From contig CAZPHD010000002.1 in assembly GCA_964586225.1 (NCBI GenBank), positions 1 through 64,000 on the forward strand: a DNA stretch of 64,000 nt, read 5' to 3'. Shown piece after piece: positions 16,417 to 25,257 of this stretch. Source of the stretch: JANJUB01 sp964586225 (GTDB lineage Bacteria > Armatimonadota > Fimbriimonadia > Fimbriimonadales > Fimbriimonadaceae). How positions within the stretch are numbered: position 1 is the stretch's first letter; each line of letters begins with the position of its first letter. The translations under genes and the position numbers were made by a program. A model generated the notes under the pieces. The model was given only the letters and a program-made list of their open reading frames with translations. It did no database searches and was not told the DNA's origin.

Positions 16417-19400
16417 ATCTAACCCGAGTCGCGATCTCGCGGCCCGTGTTCATGCTCATGCTGATGCTGGCCGCATTGTTCATCGGCCAGGTGTCTTACA
16501 ACTCCATGCGCGTGGAGCAGAACCCGGACGTTCAGTTCGGTGTGATTACGGTCACGACGATCTATCCGGGTGCCGGCCCCGACGAAATCAACACGCTTAT
16601 CTCGCGCAAAGTTGAAGAAGCGATGGCGGGTGTTCCCGGCATTCGCGAAGTCACGAGTTCCTCGCAAGAGGGTATCTCGGCCGTCGTCGGCAACTTTGAG
16701 ATCGGCACCAACATGGACACCGCGCTCAACGACACGCGCGCCAAGGTTGACTCCATTGTTGGTCAGTTGCCGCAAGGCATCGAGAAACCCGTTGTTGGCA
16801 AGCTGGACTCGTCGAGTGAACCCGTGGCCTACATGGTCGCCCGGCACGACACGATGTCAAGCCGTGAGCTTCGCGACCTTGTCGATGATCGGATCAAAGA
16901 CCGTTTAGCCCAGATTCCTGGGGTCGCCAGCGTCAGCGTCAGCGGCGGCGAGGTTCGGGAGATCCAGGTACGATTGCGCCGAGACGCCCTGATTGCCTAC
17001 GGCGTCGGCATCACGCAGGTCATGAGGGCGGTGCAAGCCGCCTCCCTCAACGTGCCGAGTGGCCGCGTCGTTCAAGGCGACACCGAGTATAGCGTCCGGG
17101 TCTTGGGCGAATACAAGTCGGTCGACCAGATCGGGAAGACCGTTCTCAATATCTCCGATCCCGACAACCCGATGGCAAAAGGCAAGCTGGTTCAGCTGGG
17201 CCAGATTGCCGATATCGTCGACACCTCGCGCGAGCGAACCTCCTACTCGCGCTTGAACGGTTCCGATGCGGTCGTTCTGATCATTCAGAAGGCTCGTGAG
17301 GGCAACGCGGTCGAGATCGCCAAGGCGATGTTCGGTAGCGTCGAGGCTCCGATCGTGACCGCCGAGTCGGTCGCGAAAAAAGCCGGCAAGGGGCTCTCGT
17401 TGATTGAGCAAATCTACGCTCAATACGGCGTCCAACTGGTGGTTACCACGAACCAAGCCGTGATCATCCAGGAGTCGGTCAGCGACCTCAACTTCGCCTT
17501 GATCTTCGGCATCTTCCTGGTCGCCGTCATTGTCTTTGTCTTTCTCCACAATTTGCGCGGCACGTTCATCGTGTCGATCGCGATTCCGGTGTGTATCTTC
17601 GCGACATTCATCGCCATGAAGATGCTGGGTTTCACGATCAACAACCTGTCTATGCTGGCGCTGTCGCTTGCGATCGGCGTGTTGGTCGATGACGCCATCG
17701 TCGTCCTTGAGAACATCTACCGCCACCTTCGGATGGGTGAAGATCCCCGCGATGCCGCGATCAACGGTCGCGCCGAAATTGGGCTTGCCGCCATCGCGAT
17801 CACGTTGGCCGACGTTGTCGTCTTCTTGCCGATCGGCTTTATGGGTGGCATTCTCGGCCAGTTCTTTAGGCCACTAGGTATCGGTTTCGCCATCGCGGTC
17901 TTAATGTCGCTGTTCGTGTCGTTTACGATCACGCCGATGCTGGCCGCTCGCTGGTACAAGGCGGGCGAAGACATGGAGCACTTCGAGCGCGGTTTTGCGG
18001 GATGGTTTGAGCGGCGATTCAACTCTTTCGCTGAGTGGTATCGAGGGGTTCTCGCCTGGGCGCTTGATCATCGCTGGTTCGTGTTTATCCTAGGCAACCT
18101 TGCGCTGGTCGCGATCATCATGGTGATCGTAGGCACGTTCTCGGGCAGCGTGGCCGCTGCAATTCAGGCGGGCGTTCCGCTCGTGATGATGTCGGTGATT
18201 GTCGGCGTGATCGTTTTCATCGTGAACTGGCTTCGCGGCTACATGAAGCCGAAGTTCATCCTGTACGGCCTCCTTTTCGGGTTGATCTTCCCGCTTTCCG
18301 CCGGGGTTGGCGGTGCGTGGGCGCAATGGAAGCAAGAAGCGGTTTTCAAGTTCGCGTTCTTCCCGCCCAGCGACAACGGCCGCGTGAACGTCGACATCGA
18401 ACTCCCGCCGGGCTCAAGCCTTTCGGCGACCCAGCGCGTTGTCGAACAAGTCGAGGGCATCGTGTCGAAGCACCCCGATGCAAAGTCGGTGCTGACGAAC
18501 GTTGGCGTAGTTGGTGCCGGTGGGTTTGGCGGCTCTAGCTCGGGCTCAAATCGGGCGTCGGTGATCGTTTCTTTAAACGACAAAAAGGCGTTCCTGCCGT
18601 GGCAAAACCACGGCGTAATGCGCACCCAGGCCGACACCGATGTCGCCGCGCAGCTGACCGAGCAGATCGGTCGGATTGCCGGGGCGAGAGTTACGGTCAC
18701 CGCCGCCGGCGGCGTTGGCTTTGGCGCGCCGATTCAAATGTCGTTTGGTGGGAACGATCGCGAACTCCTGGTGCGCACCGTCGATGAGATTCGGCGTCGG
18801 CTTCAAAACAACGCGATTGAAGGCGTGATCAATCCGGACATCTCGTCCAAGCCGGGCAAGCCTGAGCTCCGCGCGATCCCGGACCGCACGCGGCTGGCGG
18901 ATGCCAACCTCACGGTCGCTGACATTGCGAACACGATGCGTGTGCTCTACGAAGGCGACGACACGACCAAGTTCCGAGTCTCTGGTCGCGAATACGACAT
19001 CCGCGTCATGCTGGACTATGCCGACCGCGACAATCCGGAGATTGTGAGCATGCTGCCGGTGTCGTTCTATCAGGGCAACCCGATCTTCCTTTCGGAGGTG
19101 GCGGAGGTTGTCCCCGGTATCGGCGTCGACAAGCTTGATCGCCGCGATCGAGCCGACGAGGTTCGGCTCACCGCTGATCTCTTGCCGGGTTACTCGGCCG
19201 GTAACGTTCAAACGCAGATTGACCAGTGGCTCGAGAAGGAGAAGCTCGTCCCCGAAGGCGTGAAGATCAAGCCGCTGGGACAGGCCGACGTGCAGGCTCG
19301 TGAAGGCGTGTATCTGTTCTCCGCCCTGATCATCGGCTTGCTCCTGGTCTACATGTTGCTGGCAAGTCTCTACGATAATCTGCTCTATCCGTTCATCATT

Positions 19401-19841
19401 CAGCTCGCCCAGCCGCAGGCGATGGTGGGTGCGTTGCTGGCGCTGATGATTACGGATAAGACGCTGAACATCGTTGGCTTTATTGGCATCATCACGCTCG
19501 TGGGATTGGTGGGCAAGAACGCGATTCTGCTCGTGGACTACACGAACACGCTTCGTGAACGTGGAAAGACCCGCCGAGATGCGATTCTCGAAGCAGGCCC
19601 AACCCGTCTGCGGCCCATCATGATGACCACGCTCGCGCTCATCTTGGGCGTCCTGCCCGTCGCGATGGCGATTGGTCGTGGCTCCGAGTTCCGAGAGACG
19701 ATCGGTATCACGATTATCGGCGGCATCAGCCTGTCGACGATCCTCACGCTCGTCGTCATCCCGTGTTCATACACGATCTTCGACGATGTCTCGCGGGCGT
19801 TCTCACGAATGCGCGGGAAGGAACTGGACGCCGAGGCGTAA
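16413..19841 (+). CDS. RND-family efflux permease with extra membrane helices
   Basis: The product has 1142 residues, at the long end for HAE1/HAE3-type pumps (usually about 1030-1060). It begins LTRVAISRPVFMLMLMLAAL and has the proton-relay DD pair in IGVLVDDAIVVLENI of TM4, and GLVGKNAILLVDY in the second half. Between the first membrane bundle and the second porter domain, roughly residues 550-645, three hydrophobic helices replace the usual single TM7. It exports drugs or lipophilic compounds using proton motive force. The operon ends here; a 14-bp hairpin follows at 19860. Confidence 0.95.
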   Translation: MNLTRVAISRPVFMLMLMLAALFIGQVSYNSMRVEQNPDVQFGVITVTTIYPGAGPDEINTLISRKVEEAMAGVPGIREVTSSSQEGISAVVGNFEIGTNMDTALNDTRAKVDSIVGQLPQGIEKPVVGKLDSSSEPVAYMVARHDTMSSRELRDLVDDRIKDRLAQIPGVASVSVSGGEVREIQVRLRRDALIAYGVGITQVMRAVQAASLNVPSGRVVQGDTEYSVRVLGEYKSVDQIGKTVLNISDPDNPMAKGKLVQLGQIADIVDTSRERTSYSRLNGSDAVVLIIQKAREGNAVEIAKAMFGSVEAPIVTAESVAKKAGKGLSLIEQIYAQYGVQLVVTTNQAVIIQESVSDLNFALIFGIFLVAVIVFVFLHNLRGTFIVSIAIPVCIFATFIAMKMLGFTINNLSMLALSLAIGVLVDDAIVVLENIYRHLRMGEDPRDAAINGRAEIGLAAIAITLADVVVFLPIGFMGGILGQFFRPLGIGFAIAVLMSLFVSFTITPMLAARWYKAGEDMEHFERGFAGWFERRFNSFAEWYRGVLAWALDHRWFVFILGNLALVAIIMVIVGTFSGSVAAAIQAGVPLVMMSVIVGVIVFIVNWLRGYMKPKFILYGLLFGLIFPLSAGVGGAWAQWKQEAVFKFAFFPPSDNGRVNVDIELPPGSSLSATQRVVEQVEGIVSKHPDAKSVLTNVGVVGAGGFGGSSSGSNRASVIVSLNDKKAFLPWQNHGVMRTQADTDVAAQLTEQIGRIAGARVTVTAAGGVGFGAPIQMSFGGNDRELLVRTVDEIRRRLQNNAIEGVINPDISSKPGKPELRAIPDRTRLADANLTVADIANTMRVLYEGDDTTKFRVSGREYDIRVMLDYADRDNPEIVSMLPVSFYQGNPIFLSEVAEVVPGIGVDKLDRRDRADEVRLTADLLPGYSAGNVQTQIDQWLEKEKLVPEGVKIKPLGQADVQAREGVYLFSALIIGLLLVYMLLASLYDNLLYPFIIQLAQPQAMVGALLALMITDKTLNIVGFIGIITLVGLVGKNAILLVDYTNTLRERGKTRRDAILEAGPTRLRPIMMTTLALILGVLPVAMAIGRGSEFRETIGITIIGGISLSTILTLVVIPCSYTIFDDVSRAFSRMRGKELDAEA

Positions 19842-19859
19842 CGAGGGTGCGAATGGGGA

Positions 19860-19891
19860 ATGTGGAGTGTTGCTAGAGCGACACTCCACAT
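19860..19891. terminator. Strong hairpin after the efflux operon
   Basis: Bases 19860-19873 pair with 19878-19891 (14 bp including one T-G pair) around the loop TAGA; the outer core TGTGGAGTGT/ACACTCCACA is perfect. No T-run follows, so it may be a processing hairpin or bidirectional terminator between the pump gene and the leftward M28 gene. A competing pairing of GGAATGT (19857-19863) with ACATTCC (19895-19901) is possible. Confidence 0.6.
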
Positions 19892-19907
19892 CCGACATTC
19901 CGGTGTA

Positions 19908-19953
19908 TCGTGCTTGCGAGTTTGTGTTGGGACGAACCGGCCAACGCCTCATT
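19908..19953. repeat. Dispersed copy of the ACGAAC-loop hairpin repeat
   Basis: This copy matches the element at 60-110: TATCGTGC(T)TGCG, then a stem GTGTTGG (19924-19930) with CCAACGC (19941-19947) around a loop with GACGAACC, then CTCATTTC. Stem bases differ from the first copies but pairing is kept. It sits 10 bases from the end of the leftward M28 gene, in the convergent gap. Confidence 0.6.
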
Positions 19954-19962
19954 TCGGGCTGA

Positions 19963-20949
19963 CTAACCGCCCTGGAGCTTCTTCCACGCGTCAAGATAAC
20001 GCTGAGTGCGCTCGGTTTCGCGCCATCGAATCGGCCGCGAATCGTCGGCGACCGATCTCACCCCGACCGTGATCGCGGTAACCATTTTGGTAAAGTTTGG
20101 ATAGTCTAACTTCGACCATTCATCACCAGCCTTGTGATAGTCCGGGAAGCTATAGGCTACGCTGATCGTGTGGGCAGGGACTCCCGCGACCGCAAACGCG
20201 GCGTTGTCGCTGGCGTTGAAGTAGGGATCGCTGAAGCGCGGGTGCTTGGTGACCTTGATGCCGCTCGGCTCAACGGCCGCCTTGATTCGATCGGGCAGAT
20301 CACTGTAGTCAAATCCGGTGAAGTTGAACTCTCCGACCCGCGGACCTTCGTTGTCGTCCGTGCGCCCGATCTGTTCTAGATTCACCACGGCCAACGTCTT
20401 GGCGAGCGGAAACACCGGCGCGCCGACGTACGCCCTCGCCCCGAGCAGACCCTGCTCCTCGCCCCAGAACAGAACGAGCACGACCGTGCGCTTGGCCGAC
20501 TTGGCCGCGAGGGATCGGCCGACTTCGATCACACCCGCAACGCCGCTGCAGTTGTCGTTTGCGCCGTTAAAGATCTGATCGCCTTCGCCTTCGCGCTTGC
20601 CGAGGTGGTCGTAGTGGGCGGTGACGAACACATACTCGTTCTTCAACGTGGGGTCGGATCCGGGAATCACACCAATCACGTTGTGCACCTTGCCGCTAAC
20701 GTTGCCTCGCCGACGGGTGTGGTCGAAAGTCTGGAAGAAGGAACCGTTCGGTGCCTTGCCGACGCCCGACTTCTCGAACTCGCCCGCGATGTACTCCGCC
20801 GCCAGGTCGAGACCCGGCGATGGCGAGTCGCGACCTTCCAGCAAATCGTGCGACAGAAACCGCACATGCGCACGCAGCCGATCTTCCAGCCGGTCGGCGG
20901 GGGCTTGAGCGAAAACCAGCGTCAACGCAAGCGAAGTGAGCATCGTCAT
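19963..20949 (-). CDS. M28-family zinc aminopeptidase, exported
   Basis: The product has 328 residues with an N-terminal signal peptide (LTSLALTLVFAQA). The metal-binding order of family M28 is present: AHYDHLG, NGANDNCSGVAG (bridging Asp), WGEEQGLLGA (catalytic Glu-Glu), and a later DEWSKLD region with YHKAGDEW. It releases N-terminal amino acids from peptides in the periplasm or outside. It is convergent with the efflux operon and divergent from the dehydrogenase at 20991 with 41 bases between. Confidence 0.93.
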   Translation of the reverse strand: MTMLTSLALTLVFAQAPADRLEDRLRAHVRFLSHDLLEGRDSPSPGLDLAAEYIAGEFEKSGVGKAPNGSFFQTFDHTRRRGNVSGKVHNVIGVIPGSDPTLKNEYVFVTAHYDHLGKREGEGDQIFNGANDNCSGVAGVIEVGRSLAAKSAKRTVVLVLFWGEEQGLLGARAYVGAPVFPLAKTLAVVNLEQIGRTDDNEGPRVGEFNFTGFDYSDLPDRIKAAVEPSGIKVTKHPRFSDPYFNASDNAAFAVAGVPAHTISVAYSFPDYHKAGDEWSKLDYPNFTKMVTAITVGVRSVADDSRPIRWRETERTQRYLDAWKKLQGG

Positions 20950-20990
20950 GCGCGGATGCTACCGCAAGACGAGTCGGTACACTTCAGGCC

Positions 20991-22019
20991 GTGAAAGCGA
21001 TCGCGAAGGTGCGTCCGGCCCCCGGAGTCGAGATCATCGAAGTTCCCGAGCCGGAGGTTCGACCCGGTTGCGTCAAGCTCAAGCTCGAAGCCGCATCCGT
21101 ATGCGGCACTGATCTCCACATCTACCAATGGGATGCCTGGTCAGCGTCGCGAATCAAGCCGCCGCGAATCATCGGTCACGAGTTCTGCGGAACCGTTGTT
21201 GAGGTTGGCGAAGGGGTTACAGAGCGGAAAGTGGGCGACTTCGTCGCGAGTGAGTCGCACATCGTGCCGCGGACTTCGGAGTATCTCAAGCGCGGCCTCG
21301 GCCACGTTGCCCCAGAAACGTCGATTCTCGGCGTCGACGTCGATGGCGGGTTTGCGACGTATGCGGTTATCCCCGAAGACAACGCGCGCCTAACGAGTCG
21401 CGATGTGCCCATCAAGATCGCCGCATTCCAGGATGCGCTGGGCAACGCCGTCCATACGGTCATGGATGGTCCAGTCGCGGGGCAGACGATTCTCATCACC
21501 GGCATGGGCCCGATCGGGCTGTTCGCGGTGTCGATCTGCAAAGCGTTGGGGGCGGAGCGGGTGATCGTCACCGAGGTCAGCCCCTATCGCATCGAGCTCG
21601 CGGAAGCGATTGGCGCGGACGTGATTCTCAACCCGTTTGAGGAAGACGTATCGGCGGAGTTACGACGGATGGTGCCCGGCGGTGTGGACGGAACGCTCGA
21701 GATGTCAGGGCACCCTTCTTCGATGGAGCTCGCGATTGATCACACGCGCCCCGGCGGCCGCATTTCGTTGTTGGGTTTGTTCAAAGACAACTGCCAAACG
21801 ATCAACCTGAATCAGGCGATCTTCAAGGGGCTGGCGATTCACGGCATCGTGGGCCGCAAGCTTTGGGAAACCTGGGATCAGATGGGCGAACTGCTGGCTT
21901 CCGGCAAGCTGAATCTTGACCCGGTGGTGACGCACGTGATGCCGTATCTGGAGTTCGAACGCGCGATGGAACTGATGACCGCCGGGCAGGCGGGCAAAGT
22001 CGTATTCACGTTTGAGTAG
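20991..22019 (+). CDS. tdh: Threonine 3-dehydrogenase-like zinc alcohol dehydrogenase lacking the structural zinc cysteines
   Basis: The product has 342 residues from a GTG start. It is closest to L-threonine 3-dehydrogenase: SVCGTDLHIYQWDAW (catalytic Cys), GHEFCGTV, the Rossmann segment ILITGMGPIGLFA, and RKLWETWDQM near the end. TDH oxidises L-threonine to 2-amino-3-ketobutyrate with NAD. The loop that normally carries four structural-zinc cysteines reads SESHIVPRTSEYLKRGLGHV here, with no cysteine. Another sugar- or amino-alcohol substrate is therefore possible. No kbl partner is adjacent. Confidence 0.85.
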   Translation: MKAIAKVRPAPGVEIIEVPEPEVRPGCVKLKLEAASVCGTDLHIYQWDAWSASRIKPPRIIGHEFCGTVVEVGEGVTERKVGDFVASESHIVPRTSEYLKRGLGHVAPETSILGVDVDGGFATYAVIPEDNARLTSRDVPIKIAAFQDALGNAVHTVMDGPVAGQTILITGMGPIGLFAVSICKALGAERVIVTEVSPYRIELAEAIGADVILNPFEEDVSAELRRMVPGGVDGTLEMSGHPSSMELAIDHTRPGGRISLLGLFKDNCQTINLNQAIFKGLAIHGIVGRKLWETWDQMGELLASGKLNLDPVVTHVMPYLEFERAMELMTAGQAGKVVFTFE

Positions 22020-22040
22020 GACGAAGTCCATAATGGCGCT

Positions 22041-22667
22041 ATGACGCGCTTGACACTTGTTCTTGTTGGGGCTATGCTCAATCTGGTGGGATGCCAGGGT
22101 GACGTGTCGGGTGCAGCCATCAAATCTCCATCGGTCGATGTAGTCGAGGAGGCGGGCGCCGGGGAGTTGTCAAGCGACTTTGCATGGACCGTCTCAAATG
22201 CGGCCATTGCAAGAGTGAAGGATGGTCTGTCAGAAGAGGAAGTGCGCAAGATCCTGGGCAACCCGCCCACCGTGTCCACCCAGAATCGACGTGACGGCCG
22301 TAAGATAGTGACGTGGTCCTATCGGCGGGAAACGCCCTTGGAGCGGAAGAAGACCTTCATTGTCTTTTTCGAGCGCGGGGTTGTCACCTCGCGTCTCCCG
22401 ATGCCCGAGTATCTGGAGGACCCACGGACTCCTGACCCTAAAGATTCAAAATTCACGTGGACCCTCTCCGAAGAGCAGGTCGCCAAAATTAAGATCGGCA
22501 TGACCGAGGAGGAGGTTCGCGCACTCGTGGGGACACCTCCCGAAGTGATGACGTCGCACACCAAGGAAGGTCGGTCGTCCATTGGCTGGGGATATGGGTT
22601 TGCCAGGCAACCCATCCCGATCATCTACATATTCTTCGAGCATGGACGAGTGACGGCCATTCGATAG
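22041..22667 (+). CDS. Lipoprotein with two BamE/SmpA-like domains
   Basis: The product has 208 residues. The signal peptide ends with the lipobox LVGC. Two similar halves follow: FAWTVSNAAIARVKDGLSEEE with KILGNPP, and FTWTLSEEQVAKIKIGMTEEE with LVGTPP. Each has the I..G.SE.EV...LG.PP pattern of BamE/SmpA/OmlA folds and ends in a beta hairpin (FIVFFERGVVTS; IYIFFEHGRVTA). It is probably envelope-associated. The tandem arrangement is a duplication; its exact role is unknown. Confidence 0.75.
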   Translation: MTRLTLVLVGAMLNLVGCQGDVSGAAIKSPSVDVVEEAGAGELSSDFAWTVSNAAIARVKDGLSEEEVRKILGNPPTVSTQNRRDGRKIVTWSYRRETPLERKKTFIVFFERGVVTSRLPMPEYLEDPRTPDPKDSKFTWTLSEEQVAKIKIGMTEEEVRALVGTPPEVMTSHTKEGRSSIGWGYGFARQPIPIIYIFFEHGRVTAIR

Positions 22668-22669
22668 GG

Positions 22670-22703
22670 GAACATAGGGTCTCGCGTGCGAGACCCTATG
22701 TTC
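22670..22703. terminator. Perfect 15-bp inverted repeat, bidirectional terminator
   Basis: GAACATAGGGTCTCG (22670-22684) is perfectly complementary to 22689-22703, with CGTG between, of which the outer C and G also pair. It lies between two convergent genes, starting two bases after the rightward stop and overlapping the stop codon of the leftward gene. Strong symmetry and location favour termination on both strands. Confidence 0.75.
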
Positions 22704-23475
22704 AGGCGAACGTCGCTTTCAAGAACTCGACCAACTTCTTCCAAGAAGCCTCATCGGCCTCTTTGTTGTAAGCCGCGCCGCGCGAAGGATCGTTCCCCGC
22801 GTTAGGCTCGGTGAATGAGTGCACTGCCCCGGGGTAGGCAACAAAATCGACCGTCGCCCCCGCCTTCCTGAACTCCTCCATAAAGCCGTCAACCTGCGCT
22901 TTGGGGACCATCGGATCGTCGGCGCCGTGGCACACTAAGACACTTGTCGTCACGGTCGTCGCCTCAAATCCTGCCGCCGCATCGAGGCCGCCGTGGAACG
23001 AAACCACACCCTTCACCGGCATCTGAGCCCGGGCCATCTCCAGCACACCCGTGCCGCCAAAGCAATATCCGATCGCGACAATCCGGTCCGGATCGACATT
23101 GGGATCCTTCTTGACGAAATCTAGCGCCGCCTGAAGGCGCTCGCGGAAGAGTTTCCGATCGCCCTTGTACTTGCCGGCTTGGGCCGCGTTCTCCTGTGGA
23201 TTCTTCGGCCGCACGCCCTTGCCATAGATGTCCGCGCAAAAGGCAACGTACCCAAGCTTCGCGAGTTGCGTCGCTCGACCCTGCTCATAAGCATCGATGC
23301 TGTTCCAGTCGTGGACGATGATCACCGCCGGGCGCTTGCCCGTCTTGGCCGAGTCATAGGCTAGGTAGCCCTGACCCTTCACGTCTCCCATGGCGTAATC
23401 CACCTCGCCTGCCATGATCTGCGCGTGTCCCATTGCCGTCGCCATCACCAAACATCCCATCACAAGCTTCTTCAT
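22702..23475 (-). CDS. Dienelactone hydrolase family protein, exported
   Basis: The product has 257 residues with a signal peptide (LVMGCLVMATAMGHA). It is an alpha/beta hydrolase: VIIVHDWNSIDAYEQGRA near the start, the nucleophile region VAIGYCFGGTGVLEMAR with Cys in the DLH-type G-x-C-x-G elbow, then acid VCHGADDPMVPKAQ and base GAVHSFTEP. It hydrolyses lactones or esters; substrate unknown. It is followed after 27 bases upstream by comEA on the same strand. Confidence 0.9.
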   Translation of the reverse strand: MKKLVMGCLVMATAMGHAQIMAGEVDYAMGDVKGQGYLAYDSAKTGKRPAVIIVHDWNSIDAYEQGRATQLAKLGYVAFCADIYGKGVRPKNPQENAAQAGKYKGDRKLFRERLQAALDFVKKDPNVDPDRIVAIGYCFGGTGVLEMARAQMPVKGVVSFHGGLDAAAGFEATTVTTSVLVCHGADDPMVPKAQVDGFMEEFRKAGATVDFVAYPGAVHSFTEPNAGNDPSRGAAYNKEADEASWKKLVEFLKATFA

Positions 23476-23502
23476 GCGCTCACCTCACCTCGTATATTAC
23501 GA

Positions 23503-24198
23503 CTAAAGCCGCAAATACGGGCGCATGTCGGCGAGCTTTTTCGGGCCGATGCCCTTAACGGCGAGGAGTTCGTCGATGGAGGCGAACCCGCCGTGAGCCT
23601 TGCGATACTCGATGATCTTGGCGGCGGTCGCCGGGCCAACGCCGGGCAAACGATCAAGTTCGGAAGCGCTCGCCGTGTTGAGCGAGATGGATTTCGCGGC
23701 GGGTTTGCCGGAACTTGATGAGGGCTTGGGCTTGGCGGCGGCGGGAACAATCTCTGCGCTGATGGCCTCCTCCGGGGCGGCCACGGCGGCCACATCGCCC
23801 TTCTTGGGTACGCGAATCTGAACGCCATCCTGCACCAATCCGGCCAGGTTCAGCCCCGTCAGGTCGGCATCTTTCGCCTCGCCACCGGCTTTCGCAATCG
23901 CATCCGCAACCCGCGAAGGTGCTTCGAGTTCCACCATACCGGGCTTGTTGACCGCACCAACGACATGCACGACGAGCTTCGCAGTGGGCAGATCGGCGAC
24001 GGGAGGCAAACTTGCCAGCGGCTGAATCTGAACGGAGCCGGTGGCGGTCGGAGTCGGCGGGGGAGACGACGTAAGCCGCGTCAGACCTACGCCGCCGAAG
24101 AATCCCACGATCAGGGCAAGGCCCGTGATCGGCTTCAAATCCCCGCGCCAACCATCCACAACAAGAAGATATCGCGCAGACCCGGCAAACTCCTGCAT
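23503..24198 (-). CDS. comEA: ComEA-like competence DNA-binding protein
   Basis: The product has 231 residues. Order: a membrane anchor (residues about 25-42, GLALIVGFFGGVGLT), a periplasmic SLBB-like domain (LVVHVVGAVNKPGMVELEAP ... DGVQIRVPKKGD), an Ala/Pro/Ser linker, and a C-terminal helix-hairpin-helix pair (LNTASASELDRLPGVGPATA; KIIEYRKAHGGF; LLAVKGIGPKKLADMRPYL). ComEA binds incoming DNA at the cell surface during transformation. Its start is 20 bases from the divergent epimerase gene. Confidence 0.92.
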   Translation of the reverse strand: MQEFAGSARYLLVVDGWRGDLKPITGLALIVGFFGGVGLTRLTSSPPPTPTATGSVQIQPLASLPPVADLPTAKLVVHVVGAVNKPGMVELEAPSRVADAIAKAGGEAKDADLTGLNLAGLVQDGVQIRVPKKGDVAAVAAPEEAISAEIVPAAAKPKPSSSSGKPAAKSISLNTASASELDRLPGVGPATAAKIIEYRKAHGGFASIDELLAVKGIGPKKLADMRPYLRL

Positions 24199-24218
24199 GA
24201 GGCCCGCAAAATGTGTTC

Positions 24219-25253
24219 ATGATTCGAATCGGCTGGATTCGTCGGGACCTCGTGAAACTCCATCCGCTGGCGATCAGCCGCGGCGTGAGCTACGGCTCGG
24301 TCAACTTGTTCGTCACGCTGAGCGACGGTACGCACGAAGGCATCGGCGAGGCCGCCCCTGGTGCGGGGTATGACGAAACGCTGGCTCCGCTCGCCGAGGG
24401 CCAACTGACTGAACTCTTTCCAAGCGGTGAACTCGACGGCGACATCTCTCCGTTTGCGCTCTATCGCGACTTGACCCAGGCCGGGGTCGCGCCTCCCGCC
24501 ATGGCCGCCGTGGATGTCGCGCTGTGGGACCTCCGGGCCAAGCAAGCCGGCATGCCGCTCTATCAGTTGCTTGGACTCCCGCGCCACGTCGCCCCCACCA
24601 GCGTCACTGTCGGCCTCAACGAACCCGACGTCACCCGCGAGCGCACCCGCGAGCTCATCGCCCGTACTGGTGGCCGCAACCTGAAGATCAAGCTCGGCTC
24701 GCCCAACGGGCTTGACTTCGACCGCGCCCACTTTGAGGCCGCCCGCGAGTCCGCACCGGGCGTTCAACTCCGCGTGGACGCCAACGGCGGCTGGACCGTG
24801 GAGCAAGCCCAAGTCATGATCCCTTGGCTGGCCGTGCGCGGCGTGGACTACGTTGAGCAGCCTCTGAAAGAGGGTAACGAGGACGGGCTCCCCCATCTCC
24901 AGCCCAGCCGGTTGCCGATCTTTGTGGATGAATCGTGTCGGACGTCGTCCGACGTTCCCAAGTGGGCGGCCCACGTTCAGGGCATCAACCTCAAGCTGAT
25001 GAAGTGCGGCGGCATCACGGAAGCGATGCGCATCGTCGCCACTGCCCGCGCCCACGGCCTGCAAACGATGATCGGCTGCATGGGCGAGAGCTCGGTCGCC
25101 ATCGCCGCTGGCACCGCAATCGGAGCGCTGTTCGATCATCTTGACCTCGACTCCCACCTCAACCTCAACCCCGACCCGGCGGTTGGTTTGGGGTGGGAAG
25201 ACGGTTGCGTGGTGCCGCCCACGACACCGGGCCACGGCGCCGTGCTAGGCTAA
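24219..25253 (+). CDS. Dipeptide epimerase (enolase superfamily, L-Ala-D/L-Glu epimerase type)
   Basis: The product has 344 residues from the ATG at 24219; a GTG two codons earlier (24213) is an alternative. It has the muconate-lactonizing subgroup features: KIKLG base Lys, RVDANGGW metal Asp, VEQPL Glu, FVDES Asp, LKLMKCGGI second Lys, and the GCMGESS loop. These enzymes epimerise dipeptides, often from peptidoglycan turnover. It is followed after 4 bases by the ThuA gene. Exact dipeptide specificity cannot be read. Confidence 0.88.
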   Translation: MIRIGWIRRDLVKLHPLAISRGVSYGSVNLFVTLSDGTHEGIGEAAPGAGYDETLAPLAEGQLTELFPSGELDGDISPFALYRDLTQAGVAPPAMAAVDVALWDLRAKQAGMPLYQLLGLPRHVAPTSVTVGLNEPDVTRERTRELIARTGGRNLKIKLGSPNGLDFDRAHFEAARESAPGVQLRVDANGGWTVEQAQVMIPWLAVRGVDYVEQPLKEGNEDGLPHLQPSRLPIFVDESCRTSSDVPKWAAHVQGINLKLMKCGGITEAMRIVATARAHGLQTMIGCMGESSVAIAAGTAIGALFDHLDLDSHLNLNPDPAVGLGWEDGCVVPPTTPGHGAVLG

Positions 25254-25257
25254 ACAT

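Noticed and set aside
24135..25235. Leftward 366-codon frame opposite the dipeptide epimerase
   Set aside because: No recognisable motif; the forward frame has complete enolase-superfamily catalytic residues.
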